From Mangrovicoccus algicola (GTDB taxonomy: Bacteria; Pseudomonadota; Alphaproteobacteria; Rhodobacterales; Rhodobacteraceae): a stretch of DNA of 39,886 bases. Below are positions 32,451 through 39,886 of the stretch, piece by piece. The stretch lies in assembly GCF_014903745.1 (NCBI RefSeq), contig NZ_JACVXA010000048.1, positions 1 through 39,886 of the forward strand, written 5' to 3'. The stretch's first letter is position 1. Each line of letters starts with the position of its first letter. The notes beneath the pieces were generated by a model that worked only from the letters and a program-made list of their open reading frames with translations, had not been told where the DNA came from and ran no database searches. The translations under genes and the position numbers were made by a program.

Positions 32451-34646
32451 ATGAGTGAAATCGTCGTCAACAACACCGCTGAACTGTCCCAGATTCTGAA
32501 ACAAGCCTCGGGCGGAGAGACCATTCTTCTTGCTCCCGGGGAATATGACTCCCTCTTCATAAAAGATCTTGATTTCGATCCTGCAATTACGATCACGTCC
32601 CAAGACCCCGCGAATCCCGCAACTTTCACCGACCCGGTCACGTTCGTCCGCGTCGATGGCCTCGTGCTGGACAATGTGGCCTTCCACTCCGACAGCATCG
32701 ATGACACTTCGCCGCTTCTCTTCTTCAACGGGTGCGAAAATGTCAGCATGTCGAACCTTGCCTTCACCGGCTATATCCCTGCGGAAGGTGAAGGCGCGGA
32801 TCCCGATGCCGCCGACACGACCCGCAGCGATGTCATCGAAGGGTACGGATTCCAGCGCGGGTTGCGCATCCACGATTCGGAAAATGTGACGATCAGCGAC
32901 TCCACCTTCGAGGATCTGAAACTGGCCGCCTATATCGGCGAAAGCAGCGATGTCCTGCTGACCGGGCTGACGATCGAGGCCGTGCGCGAGGGGATCAATT
33001 TCTACGAGACCACCGGCCTGACCATTTCCGACAGCCTGTTCCAGAATTTCACGCCCTGGCTGGGAATGGACGATGCCCGCTACGACACCACGATCCACGA
33101 TCATCCCGACATGATCCAGTACTGGGGCGCCAATTCGACGACCGGGGTGCATGACATCACCATCACCGGCAATACCTTCCTCGCAGAGGCGGGCAGTTCC
33201 ACCCAGACCATCTTCGGCCATCTCGACGGGGCCGCGGAGGGGGTGACCGCCACGAATTTCACCGTCACTGGCAACCTGATCATCAACGGCCAGATCCACG
33301 GCATAAGCCTCGGCGATGTCGACGGTGCGCTGATCGCGGACAACATCCTGATGCCCAACACCACCGATCCCGAAAGCGCCAACCGGCTGCCGACGATCCG
33401 TGCCCCGGACGGGGTCAACATCGTGATCAAGGACAATACCGTCGTCGACAGTTACGGCATCTTCAATTCCTCCGAAGAGGCAACGGCGGCGGACAATCTC
33501 GCATTCGACGGCAATGTCATCCTCTCCAGCGATGCGGAGAGCGGCAGCTATTGGCGCGAATCCGGGTTGTCGGTGCTGTATTCGCAGGTGCTGAGCGCGA
33601 CGCTGCAGGGGCTGGAAACCGTCGATGCGCCCGAGACGGGCGGGACGATCCGGGCCGACATGGCGGGAGGATTCGTGATCGGCAGCGCGAACAATGACGT
33701 GCTGATCGCCCGCCATGGCATGGATATCCTCTTCGGCGGAGACGGGGCGGACATCTTCCAGTACAGCGTGGCCGTGGCTGAAGGGACGCTGCCGGACCTG
33801 ATCCTCGATCTCGATTTCTCCGAGGGCGACAAGCTTCTGCTGTCGGCGGCAGACGTGGGATACTTCACCCCCTATTCCGATCTGAGCGAGGACGCGCTGG
33901 TCCTGCAGGATGGCGCGGCCCTGCGCATCCTCAGCCTCGACGGCCTCCTGGCACTCGTCGAGGCGGGCGCGCTCAGCTACGAGAGCGACGGAATGGGCGG
34001 CGGCCTGCTGAGCCTCGCGGATGACAGCGGACCGACCATGCAGATCGCCGGCATCTCGCCCTCGGACCTGACCGGCGAGGTTCCCGCCGCGCCGGTGGAA
34101 AGCCTTCCCGAAAGCCCGGGCAGCGTCGAGGCCTCGCGCCCGTCGGCGGATGACGATACCCGCGAAACCTTCGATCCGGCCGATTACGGGATGACCTCCG
34201 TGGTGACCGGCACGGATGAGGGGGAGACGCTCTGGGCCAGCTCGGGCGGCAGTTTCATCGATGCCGGCGCCGGGGATGACATCCTCAGCGGGCGCAACGG
34301 CCATGACGTCTTCGTCGGCGGTGCCGGGGCGGACCGGTTCATCTTCGACCTGCGCCCGTCTTCTGCCGAGGACGACCTGGTCCTGGATCTCGATTTCTCC
34401 GAGGGAGACGAGATCCTCATCGTCACCGATATCGAGGAGCTGTTCACCAACGACACCGATCCCGACAACGACCTGTGGATCGGCGGCAATGGCAGCTCGG
34501 CCAAGATCCGCAGCATCGCCGACCTGCAGGAAATCCTCGATTCGGGGGCGATGACCTATGTCAATGACGGGACCGGCGGCGGCTACCTGTCGCTGGCCGA
34601 CGGCACCGGCCACAGCTTCCAGATCGCGGGCTTCGAGCTGATCTGA
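32451..34646 (+). CDS. Right-handed beta-helix protein with duplicated RTX-type C-terminal modules
   Basis: A 731-residue protein, predicted to be exported by a type I system because it has no Sec signal but carries RTX repeats. Residues 1-400 form a parallel beta-helix (NVTISDSTFEDL, GLTISDSLFQNF, DITITGNTFL). DHPDMIQYWG near 217 corresponds to the motif in its paralogue at 22386. Two RTX units follow: VLIARHGMDILFGGDGAD (about 415-435) and AGAGDDILSGRNGHDVFVGG (about 603-622). Each leads into a similar module with the identical LDLDFSEGD and a SLAD...QIAG ending. The layout recalls secreted AlgE-type epimerases (A-module plus R-modules). The start at 32451 is chosen because it gives the shortest leader after GAAGG; the GTG at 32427 is possible. 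Lyase or epimerase activity is inference. Confidence 0.78.
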   Translation: MSEIVVNNTAELSQILKQASGGETILLAPGEYDSLFIKDLDFDPAITITSQDPANPATFTDPVTFVRVDGLVLDNVAFHSDSIDDTSPLLFFNGCENVSMSNLAFTGYIPAEGEGADPDAADTTRSDVIEGYGFQRGLRIHDSENVTISDSTFEDLKLAAYIGESSDVLLTGLTIEAVREGINFYETTGLTISDSLFQNFTPWLGMDDARYDTTIHDHPDMIQYWGANSTTGVHDITITGNTFLAEAGSSTQTIFGHLDGAAEGVTATNFTVTGNLIINGQIHGISLGDVDGALIADNILMPNTTDPESANRLPTIRAPDGVNIVIKDNTVVDSYGIFNSSEEATAADNLAFDGNVILSSDAESGSYWRESGLSVLYSQVLSATLQGLETVDAPETGGTIRADMAGGFVIGSANNDVLIARHGMDILFGGDGADIFQYSVAVAEGTLPDLILDLDFSEGDKLLLSAADVGYFTPYSDLSEDALVLQDGAALRILSLDGLLALVEAGALSYESDGMGGGLLSLADDSGPTMQIAGISPSDLTGEVPAAPVESLPESPGSVEASRPSADDDTRETFDPADYGMTSVVTGTDEGETLWASSGGSFIDAGAGDDILSGRNGHDVFVGGAGADRFIFDLRPSSAEDDLVLDLDFSEGDEILIVTDIEELFTNDTDPDNDLWIGGNGSSAKIRSIADLQEILDSGAMTYVNDGTGGGYLSLADGTGHSFQIAGFELI

Positions 34647-34689
34647 CCATCCCCGCCCGCCGCGTGACCATCGCGGCGGCGCAGCGATC

Positions 34690-34739
34690 AAAAAAACGTC
34701 TTTCGCGCCGCCATTCGCCTGCCGGCGGCGCGAAAGACG
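34690..34739 (-). terminator. Very strong intrinsic terminator facing left
   Basis: A perfect 16-bp stem (34697-34712 with 34724-34739, CGTCTTTCGCGCCGCC and complement) and an 11-base loop. Seven A precede it on the plus strand, so a leftward transcript ends in hairpin plus seven U. No leftward gene lies upstream for 1.3 kb. On the plus strand it could still slow transcription from the beta-helix gene, whose stop is 50 bp before it. Confidence 0.85.
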
Positions 34740-34835
34740 CGATGCGGGTCACAAGGCCTCATGGCAAGGCCGGGCGGCTGCCGCGATAAGGGGGGCGATA
34801 TTGCAGCAATTGACCCGATTACAGGAGCACCCGCC

Positions 34836-36074
34836 ATGGATGGCCAGGTCACCGAGATGCCAAGGCTCGACGCCGCGCGCACCGAGAAGCCTCTTGCGGG
34901 CCGCAAGATCCTCATCATCGTCGAGAACCTGCCCCTGCCCTTCGACCGGCGGGTCTGGCACGAGAGCCGCACCCTGACCGCGGCGGGGGCGCAGGTGGCG
35001 GTGATCTGTCCCACCGGCAAGGGCTACGAGGCGCCCTACGAGGAAATCGACGGCGTCCATATCTACCGCCACCGGCTGCCGCTGGATGCCAAGGGGGCCT
35101 CGGGCTATCTGCTGGAATACGGCGCGGCGCTGTTCCACGAGACGCGACTGGCCTGGAAGATCCTGCGCAAGCACGGATTCGACACGATCCAGGGCTGCAA
35201 CCCGCCGGACCTGATCTTCCTCATCGCCTGGCAGTTCAAGCTTCTGGGCAAGCGCTACATCTTCGATCACCACGACATCAATCCCGAGCTCTACGAGGCG
35301 AAATTCAACAAGCGCGGGTTTTTCTGGCGGCTGATGGTGCTGTTCGAGCGGCTCAATTTCTGGACCGCCGATGTGGTCATCTCCACCAACCGCTCCTACC
35401 GCCAGATCGCGATGGAGCGCGGCAAGAAGAAATCCGAGGACATCTTCGTCGTGCGCTCGGGGCCCGACCTGAACCGGCTGCACGTGATGCCGCCCAACCC
35501 GGACTGGAAGAACGGCTGCGACGCGATGGTGGGCTATGTCGGCGTGATGGGCGACCAGGAGGGGATCGACCTGCTGCTGGAATCGGCGCGGGAGATCGTC
35601 TTCGACCGCGGCCGCAACCTCCAGTTCGTGCTGGTCGGCGGCGGGCCGGCGCTCGAGGACCTGAAGGCGCTGGCCGCGAAGCTGGGGCTGCAGGATCACG
35701 TCACCTTCACCGGCCGCGCCCCCGACGATGTTCTCTTCGAGGTGCTCAGTTCCGCGGATGTCTGCGTCAATCCGGACCGCGTGAACCCGATGAACGACAA
35801 GTCGACCATGAACAAGATCTTGGAATACATGGCGTTTTCCAAGCCGATCGTGCAATTCGAGGTGACCGAGGGGCGCTATTCGGCGGAAGATGCCTCGCTC
35901 TATGCCGAGCCCAACAACACCACCGACATGGCCGCCAAGATCCTGTCGCTGATCGACGATCCTCTGCGCGCGGCCGAGATGGGCCGCATCGGCCGCAACC
36001 GGGTGGAGACCGAGCTGAGCTGGGATTACCAGGTCGACACGCTGATCGCCGCCTACCAGCGCGCGAAGGGCTGA
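34836..36074 (+). CDS. Glycosyltransferase family 4 protein
   Basis: A 412-residue GT-B fold glycosyltransferase. The N-terminal domain opens ILIIVENLPLPFDRRVWHES after a 24-residue leader and has FDHHDINPELYE. The C-terminal nucleotide-sugar domain has FVLVGGGPALEDLK, VTFTGRAPDD, and the acceptor/donor segment NPMNDKSTMNKILEYMAFS, then PIVQFEVTEGR, which holds the E-x7-E type region. The ATG at 34836 has AGGAG eight bases upstream, so earlier in-frame codons are rejected. It is the first of three glycosyltransferases, cytosolic, probably adding a sugar to the lipid-linked repeat unit. Donor unknown; GDP-mannose or UDP-glucuronate are available from this locus. Confidence 0.9.
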   Translation: MDGQVTEMPRLDAARTEKPLAGRKILIIVENLPLPFDRRVWHESRTLTAAGAQVAVICPTGKGYEAPYEEIDGVHIYRHRLPLDAKGASGYLLEYGAALFHETRLAWKILRKHGFDTIQGCNPPDLIFLIAWQFKLLGKRYIFDHHDINPELYEAKFNKRGFFWRLMVLFERLNFWTADVVISTNRSYRQIAMERGKKKSEDIFVVRSGPDLNRLHVMPPNPDWKNGCDAMVGYVGVMGDQEGIDLLLESAREIVFDRGRNLQFVLVGGGPALEDLKALAAKLGLQDHVTFTGRAPDDVLFEVLSSADVCVNPDRVNPMNDKSTMNKILEYMAFSKPIVQFEVTEGRYSAEDASLYAEPNNTTDMAAKILSLIDDPLRAAEMGRIGRNRVETELSWDYQVDTLIAAYQRAKG

Positions 36075-36087
36075 GGCCCCGGCAGGG

Positions 36088-36975
36088 TCAGGCGCCGCGC
36101 AGCGCCTGGCCCAGCATCCAGCCCGCCCGCGCCGCGCGCAGACGCAGCAGCGTGCCCGCGCCGCGCAGCTTCTCCTGCCCCGACAGGCGCTCCGCGCCCA
36201 GCACCTTCGGCAGGTGCAGCGGCCCCGATGCCGCGACGGCCACCGCCCTGAGCGCCCATTTCGCCCGGCCCGACGCCGAGGTGCCGTTGAGGTGGAACCC
36301 CTCCAGCGTGGTGCGCCGCCATTTCTTGGCCAGCGCGGGCCAGTCCTGCCGGGTCGGATGCGACACTGCCAGCTCGTCGCGATAGACCAGCGCATGGCCC
36401 TTCGCCCGGGCGCGGAAGCACCAGTCCATGTCCTCCGACAGCCCCACGACCATCGGCCCGGTCTCCTCGAAGACCGCCCGCGATGTCAGGAGGTTGGCGG
36501 TCACCGAAAACCCCTTCTGCTCGACATAGCTGCGCTGCCAGAAGGCGAAGACCGTCTCGAAGGCCTCCGCCCCCGAGCGCGGCGGCGGGGTCTCGTCGAA
36601 CGTGTCGATGCGCCCCCCCGTCACCGCCGCGCCGCCCGAAAGCCGCAGCGCCGTCGCCAGCCAGTCGGGCCCGGGCACGCAATCGCTGTCGAGGAAGGCG
36701 AGGAAGGGCGCGGTGGTCTCGGCCACGCCGCGATTGCGCGCCGCCGCCGCGCCCTTCTGCGGCTCGGTGACGAATCGCGCCCAGGGATGGGCGGCGCGCA
36801 GCGGTTCCAGATCGGCGGGGCTGTCATTGTCGGCCACGACGGTTTCCACCCGCGCCCCCGCCGCCGCCGCCTGCGGGGCCAGGGCGCCCAGGCATTTCTC
36901 CAGCCGCGCGAGGTCGTTGTAATGGGGAATGACGACGGCCAGCTCGGGCAGGGCCTCGGAAAGGGGATCGGGCAT
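36088..36975 (-). CDS. Glycosyltransferase family 2 protein
   Basis: A GT-A fold transferase of about 295 residues. ELAVVIPHYNDLARLEKCLG begins the domain, VVADNDSPAD binds nucleotide, KGAAAARNRGV follows, and AFLDSDCVPGPDWL carries the DXD metal motif. GLSEDMDWCFRARAKG has the catalytic Glu-Asp. The start is ambiguous between ATG 36975 and GTG 37014; the ATG gives the normal length. It is the only leftward gene among the three transferases and ends 13 bp from the GT4 gene, convergently. It probably adds one sugar of the repeat unit. Donor unknown. Confidence 0.88.
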   Translation of the reverse strand: MPDPLSEALPELAVVIPHYNDLARLEKCLGALAPQAAAAGARVETVVADNDSPADLEPLRAAHPWARFVTEPQKGAAAARNRGVAETTAPFLAFLDSDCVPGPDWLATALRLSGGAAVTGGRIDTFDETPPPRSGAEAFETVFAFWQRSYVEQKGFSVTANLLTSRAVFEETGPMVVGLSEDMDWCFRARAKGHALVYRDELAVSHPTRQDWPALAKKWRRTTLEGFHLNGTSASGRAKWALRAVAVAASGPLHLPKVLGAERLSGQEKLRGAGTLLRLRAARAGWMLGQALRGA

Positions 36976-37113
36976 CACAATCTCGGACTGGGCCGCCGCG
37001 GCGGGGTTGCGCACAGGGTCAATCTGTCAAATCCCTCCGCACGGGCAAAGCCGCCATGATGTCGCCGACGCCCCCGGGATCCGGCCGGGCGCGGCAGCTG
37101 CAAGGGGGCAGGA

Positions 37114-38178
37114 ATGGAAACAGCATCCGTCGGTGTCGTGATCGTCGCCTTCAATTCCGGCCAGGAGGTCGTCGACTGCGCCGCCTCGGTGATGGGCGCG
37201 GCCGCCGCCGCCGGGCTCGGCCTGCGCGTGGTGGTGGTCGACAATGCCTCCACCGACGACACGGTGGCGCGGCTGGCGGACTGGGCCGCGGGCACGGCCC
37301 TGCCCTGCCCTGCCGAGGCGCTGCCTTTCGCGATCCCGCCGCTGGCGGCGCCGCCGGGCCTGGCCGAGGGCGGTCCCGGCATGGCGCCCCGGCCCGAGGC
37401 GCCGCTGGCGCTGATCCGCACCGGGGCCAATCGCGGCTTTGCCGGGGGGGTGAATGCCGGGCTGGCCTATCTGGCGCAGATGCCCGGGATCGCCCATTTC
37501 TGGGTGCTCAATCCCGACAGCGTCGTGCCGCCCGAATCGCTGGCGGCGCTGAAGGCCCGGCTGGAGACCGGCGCGCCCTACGGGCTGATGGGCGGGCGCG
37601 TGACCTATCTCGATCCGCCCGACATGATCCAGATCGACGGCGGCGGGCGGGTGAACCGGCGCACCGGCGTCACCGTCAATTGCGGGCTCGGCGCCTCCCA
37701 TGCCGCCACCCCGCCCGCGCGGGCGCAGGAGATGGATTTCATCATGGGCGCCAACGTGATTGCCAGCCGCGCCTTCTACGAGGCGGTGGGCCCGATGCGC
37801 GAGGAGTATTTCCTCTATTACGAGGAGGTGGACTGGGCGATGCGCCGCGGCGCGCTGCCGCTCGACTATTGCGCGGGGCTGCGGGTCTACCACCTCGCCG
37901 GGACGGCGATCGGATCGCCGACCCTGGCCAAGCTGGCCTCGCCCTTCTCGCTGTATTTCAAGCACCGGGGGCGCATGATGTTCCTGCGCCGCTTTCTGCC
38001 CGGCGCGCGGCTGACGGGATACGGCTACAGCCTGGCCTATGCCGCGCGCTGCCTGATCCGCGACCGCAGCCCGCAGGCGGCGGCGGCGGTGCTGCGCGGG
38101 GCCTTCGGGCTGAACCCGCCGCAGGCGGTGCGCGACCGGCTGGGCCCCGAGGCCTGCCGGATCGCCTTCGGGGCATGA
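37114..38178 (+). CDS. Glycosyltransferase family 2 protein, rhamnosyltransferase-like
   Basis: A 354-residue transferase. VGVVIVAFNSGQEVVDCAAS opens the fold, VVVVDNASTDDT binds nucleotide, GANRGFAGGVNAGL is the diagnostic segment of the WbbL/rhamnosyltransferase branch, and FWVLNPDSVV carries the metal-binding Asp. FLYYEEVDWAMR has the base region. A roughly 35-residue Pro/Ala-rich insertion after residue 60 (around PFAIPPLAAPPGLAEGG) is longer than usual. Ribosome site AGGGGGCAGGA is close upstream. It is divergent from the other GT2 gene and followed after 237 bp by the polymerase/ligase-like gene. Donor unknown; no dTDP-rhamnose genes are in the window. Confidence 0.88.
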   Translation: METASVGVVIVAFNSGQEVVDCAASVMGAAAAAGLGLRVVVVDNASTDDTVARLADWAAGTALPCPAEALPFAIPPLAAPPGLAEGGPGMAPRPEAPLALIRTGANRGFAGGVNAGLAYLAQMPGIAHFWVLNPDSVVPPESLAALKARLETGAPYGLMGGRVTYLDPPDMIQIDGGGRVNRRTGVTVNCGLGASHAATPPARAQEMDFIMGANVIASRAFYEAVGPMREEYFLYYEEVDWAMRRGALPLDYCAGLRVYHLAGTAIGSPTLAKLASPFSLYFKHRGRMMFLRRFLPGARLTGYGYSLAYAARCLIRDRSPQAAAAVLRGAFGLNPPQAVRDRLGPEACRIAFGA

Positions 38179-38415
38179 TCCGCCGCGGGGCCGGATGACA
38201 TCCGGATTATCCAATGCGACATGCCTGCCCCTTGAGCCCGGCGCGGCGCTCTCCCTATGCTGGACCGGGGCAGGGCCGCGGCCATGTCCTTCCATATTCA
38301 CCGCTGCGTCCCGTCCCGGCGCGGCCCCGCAGCGAGGTTTTCCGGCCCCCATGTCCCCGCCCGACCGCCTCCCAGGCCCGCCATCCCGCGCCCGCCGCGG
38401 ATGCGGGATCCTCCG

Positions 38416-39886
38416 ATGACGACGCTGCGCGCCGGGCGCCGCCTTCCGGCCGGATCGCGCAACCGGCCCCGCGCCGCGCGGCAGGACCGGCCGGCGCCGG
38501 GACTGAGCGAGAGCCTATCGATGCCCTTCGTGCTGGGTCTCTTCGTCTTCTCGATCACCCAGCCCTACCTGTTCAATTTCGGCGGCTTCATCATGGCGCC
38601 CTACCGGGTGCTGCTGATGATCATGCTGGTGCCGCTGGGGCTGAACTGGATCTCGGGACGCTATGGCGGGTTCATCCTGCCCGATTTCCTGGTGCTGGGG
38701 CACATGCTGTGGATGCCGGTCTGCATGGTGGTCAACGGCCAGGGCGCAGGCATGCCGGTCTATGTCTTCTCGCAATTCATCGACATCGTCGGCGGCTACA
38801 TGCTGGGGCGGGCGGCGATCCGCAACAAGGACGACCTGGTCTTCTTCACGCGCTGTCTGCTGACCGTTCTGCTGATCCTGCTGCCCTTCGCGGCGCTGGA
38901 AAGCCTGCGCGGCATCATGCTGCTCAACGACATCGCGCAGAAGCTGCCTCTGGCGGAACCGCATCACCGCTCGACCCTGTCCTATCCGCCGCGCTTCGGC
39001 ATGCTGCGCGCCCAGACCGCGACGCCGCACCCGATCCTCTACGGCATCACCTCGGCGATGGCCTTCTCGCTGGGCTGGCTGGTTCTGCCGCATGGCCGCA
39101 AGCCGGTGACGGGCAAGGCCGGGCGGCTGCGCTGGCTCGGCGGCAGTCTCGGCGGCAGCTTCTTCGCGCTCTCGGCGGGGGGATGGATGAATGTCATGAT
39201 GCAGATCGGGCTGATGTGCTACAACCGGATGTTCCGCGGGATCGGCGCCCGCTGGAAGCTGTTCCTCTGGGGCTTCGCCGCCTTCTACGTCTTCCTGATC
39301 TTCTATTCCGAACGGCCGCCCTTCGTGGTGCTGTCGCGGCTGGTGGCGCTCGACCAGGAGACCGCATGGTTCCGCTTCCTGATCTACCAATACGGCAGTG
39401 CCGAGGTGGCCCGCCACCCGATCTTCGGCATGGGGCTGTTCACCGACTACATCCGCCCCGCCTGGATGATCCCCTCGGTGGACAACCACTGGCTGCTGCA
39501 GGCGATGCGCTGGGGCTGGCCGGGGTTCCTGATGCTCCTGGGCGCGGCCTTCTACCCGGTGATCAAGCTGGGGCTGAAGGATTTCCGCGGCAATGCCATG
39601 CTCTCGGACCTGCGCTACGCGATGATCTTCGCCATGGTGCCCTACTATGTCAGCATGGCGACGGTCGCGGTCTGGAACATCCAGTATTCGCTGATCATGC
39701 TGATGATGGGCGCCTGCGCCTGGCTGATCCGCGCCGAACCGGACCCGTCGGTGGCGGAGACCGCGGAGACCGCGGAACCCGAGGCGCAGGAGGAGAGGGC
39801 GCCGCGATCGCGCTTCACGCGCTTCCCGGGGCGCGCGGCGGCCAGGCGCGCCGCCAGGGCGGACCGCGCGCCTCCGGCGCGCCGCT
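38416..39886 (+). CDS. O-antigen/exopolysaccharide polymerase or ligase-like membrane protein, partial
   Basis: A polytopic protein still open at the right window edge after 490 codons. Hydrophobic segments start with FVLGLFVFSITQPYLFNFGG. The large periplasmic loop carries RHPIFGMGLFTDYI and SVDNHWLLQAMRWGWPGFL, which match the Wzy/WaaL (O-antigen ligase PF04932-type) signature with a conserved loop His. A basic, Arg-rich C-terminal tail is beginning where the window ends. The start could be ATG 38416 or the more conventional ATG 38521; the first 35 residues of the longer form are Arg/Pro-rich. As the polymerase it would join repeat units made by the preceding transferases. The 38179-38415 gap holds no gene I can support. 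Confidence 0.8.
   Translation, partial: MTTLRAGRRLPAGSRNRPRAARQDRPAPGLSESLSMPFVLGLFVFSITQPYLFNFGGFIMAPYRVLLMIMLVPLGLNWISGRYGGFILPDFLVLGHMLWMPVCMVVNGQGAGMPVYVFSQFIDIVGGYMLGRAAIRNKDDLVFFTRCLLTVLLILLPFAALESLRGIMLLNDIAQKLPLAEPHHRSTLSYPPRFGMLRAQTATPHPILYGITSAMAFSLGWLVLPHGRKPVTGKAGRLRWLGGSLGGSFFALSAGGWMNVMMQIGLMCYNRMFRGIGARWKLFLWGFAAFYVFLIFYSERPPFVVLSRLVALDQETAWFRFLIYQYGSAEVARHPIFGMGLFTDYIRPAWMIPSVDNHWLLQAMRWGWPGFLMLLGAAFYPVIKLGLKDFRGNAMLSDLRYAMIFAMVPYYVSMATVAVWNIQYSLIMLMMGACAWLIRAEPDPSVAETAETAEPEAQEERAPRSRFTRFPGRAAARRAARADRAPPARR

Noticed and set aside
38195-38419. A 74-codon frame between the last GT2 and the polymerase-like gene
   Set aside because: No ribosome site, no motif, and Pro/Arg-rich like other spurious frames.
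1-39886. tRNA, rRNA, CRISPR arrays, insertion sequences, phage or origin elements
   Set aside because: No cloverleaf, rRNA stretch, repeat-spacer array, transposase or integrase, or clustered DnaA boxes were found by reading both strands.

Overview
The window is high-GC DNA (roughly two-thirds G+C, with long open frames on all strands) from an alphaproteobacterium. The gene set suggests the Rhodobacterales, probably Paracoccus or a close relative: a DUF6525-type small protein, Tat and Sec exported hydrolase and cupin proteins, a topoisomerase IV ParE, and beta-helix/RTX secreted proteins. There is no rRNA, tRNA, CRISPR array, insertion sequence or phage module that I can support. The genus is inference.

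Positions 1-5268 are read leftwards. They hold the start of an ABC-transporter ATPase overlapping a Tat-exported DUF3299-like protein, a PhoA-type alkaline phosphatase, a CorA Mg2+ channel and a DASS (SLC13) anion/Na+ symporter. Three closely similar palindromes resembling the zinc repressor (Zur) box lie in front of the DUF3299-ABC unit (860), the alkaline phosphatase (2571) and, 14 kb away, a DUF6525 gene (16887). This points to an undescribed zinc-responsive gene set.

Positions 5527-12272 are read rightwards. They hold a universal stress protein with an AGCS amino-acid/Na+ symporter, a small membrane protein with an amber codon at position 3, and a decayed leftward LysR regulator. Next come a preserved dyad operator and a four-gene set (Tat-exported Cys-nucleophile hydrolase, periplasmic cupin, double CMD-fold protein, hydroxynitrile-lyase-like cupin), then a PP1-type phosphatase. 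ParE (leftward), a divergent MFS/LysR pair, DUF6525 and an outer-membrane beta-barrel protein fill 12306-17808.

From 18142 to the right edge the window is an exopolysaccharide locus. Precursor enzymes are phosphomannomutase, UDP-glucose dehydrogenase, and the fused GDP-mannose pyrophosphorylase/phosphomannose isomerase, so mannose- and glucuronate-type precursors are implied. There are three glycosyltransferases, a Wzy/WaaL-like membrane protein (cut by the window end) and a sulfotransferase. Extracytoplasmic polysaccharide-active candidates are two paralogous right-handed beta-helix proteins sharing an Asp-His-Pro-Asp motif, a large Ig/GQS-esterase-like/lectin-like protein, an SGNH hydrolase and a membrane-anchored EEP phosphodiesterase. 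A truncated acyltransferase indicates that the locus is being remodelled. The most unusual parts are the Zur-like regulon, the dead LysR with its surviving operator, and the paired beta-helix proteins.
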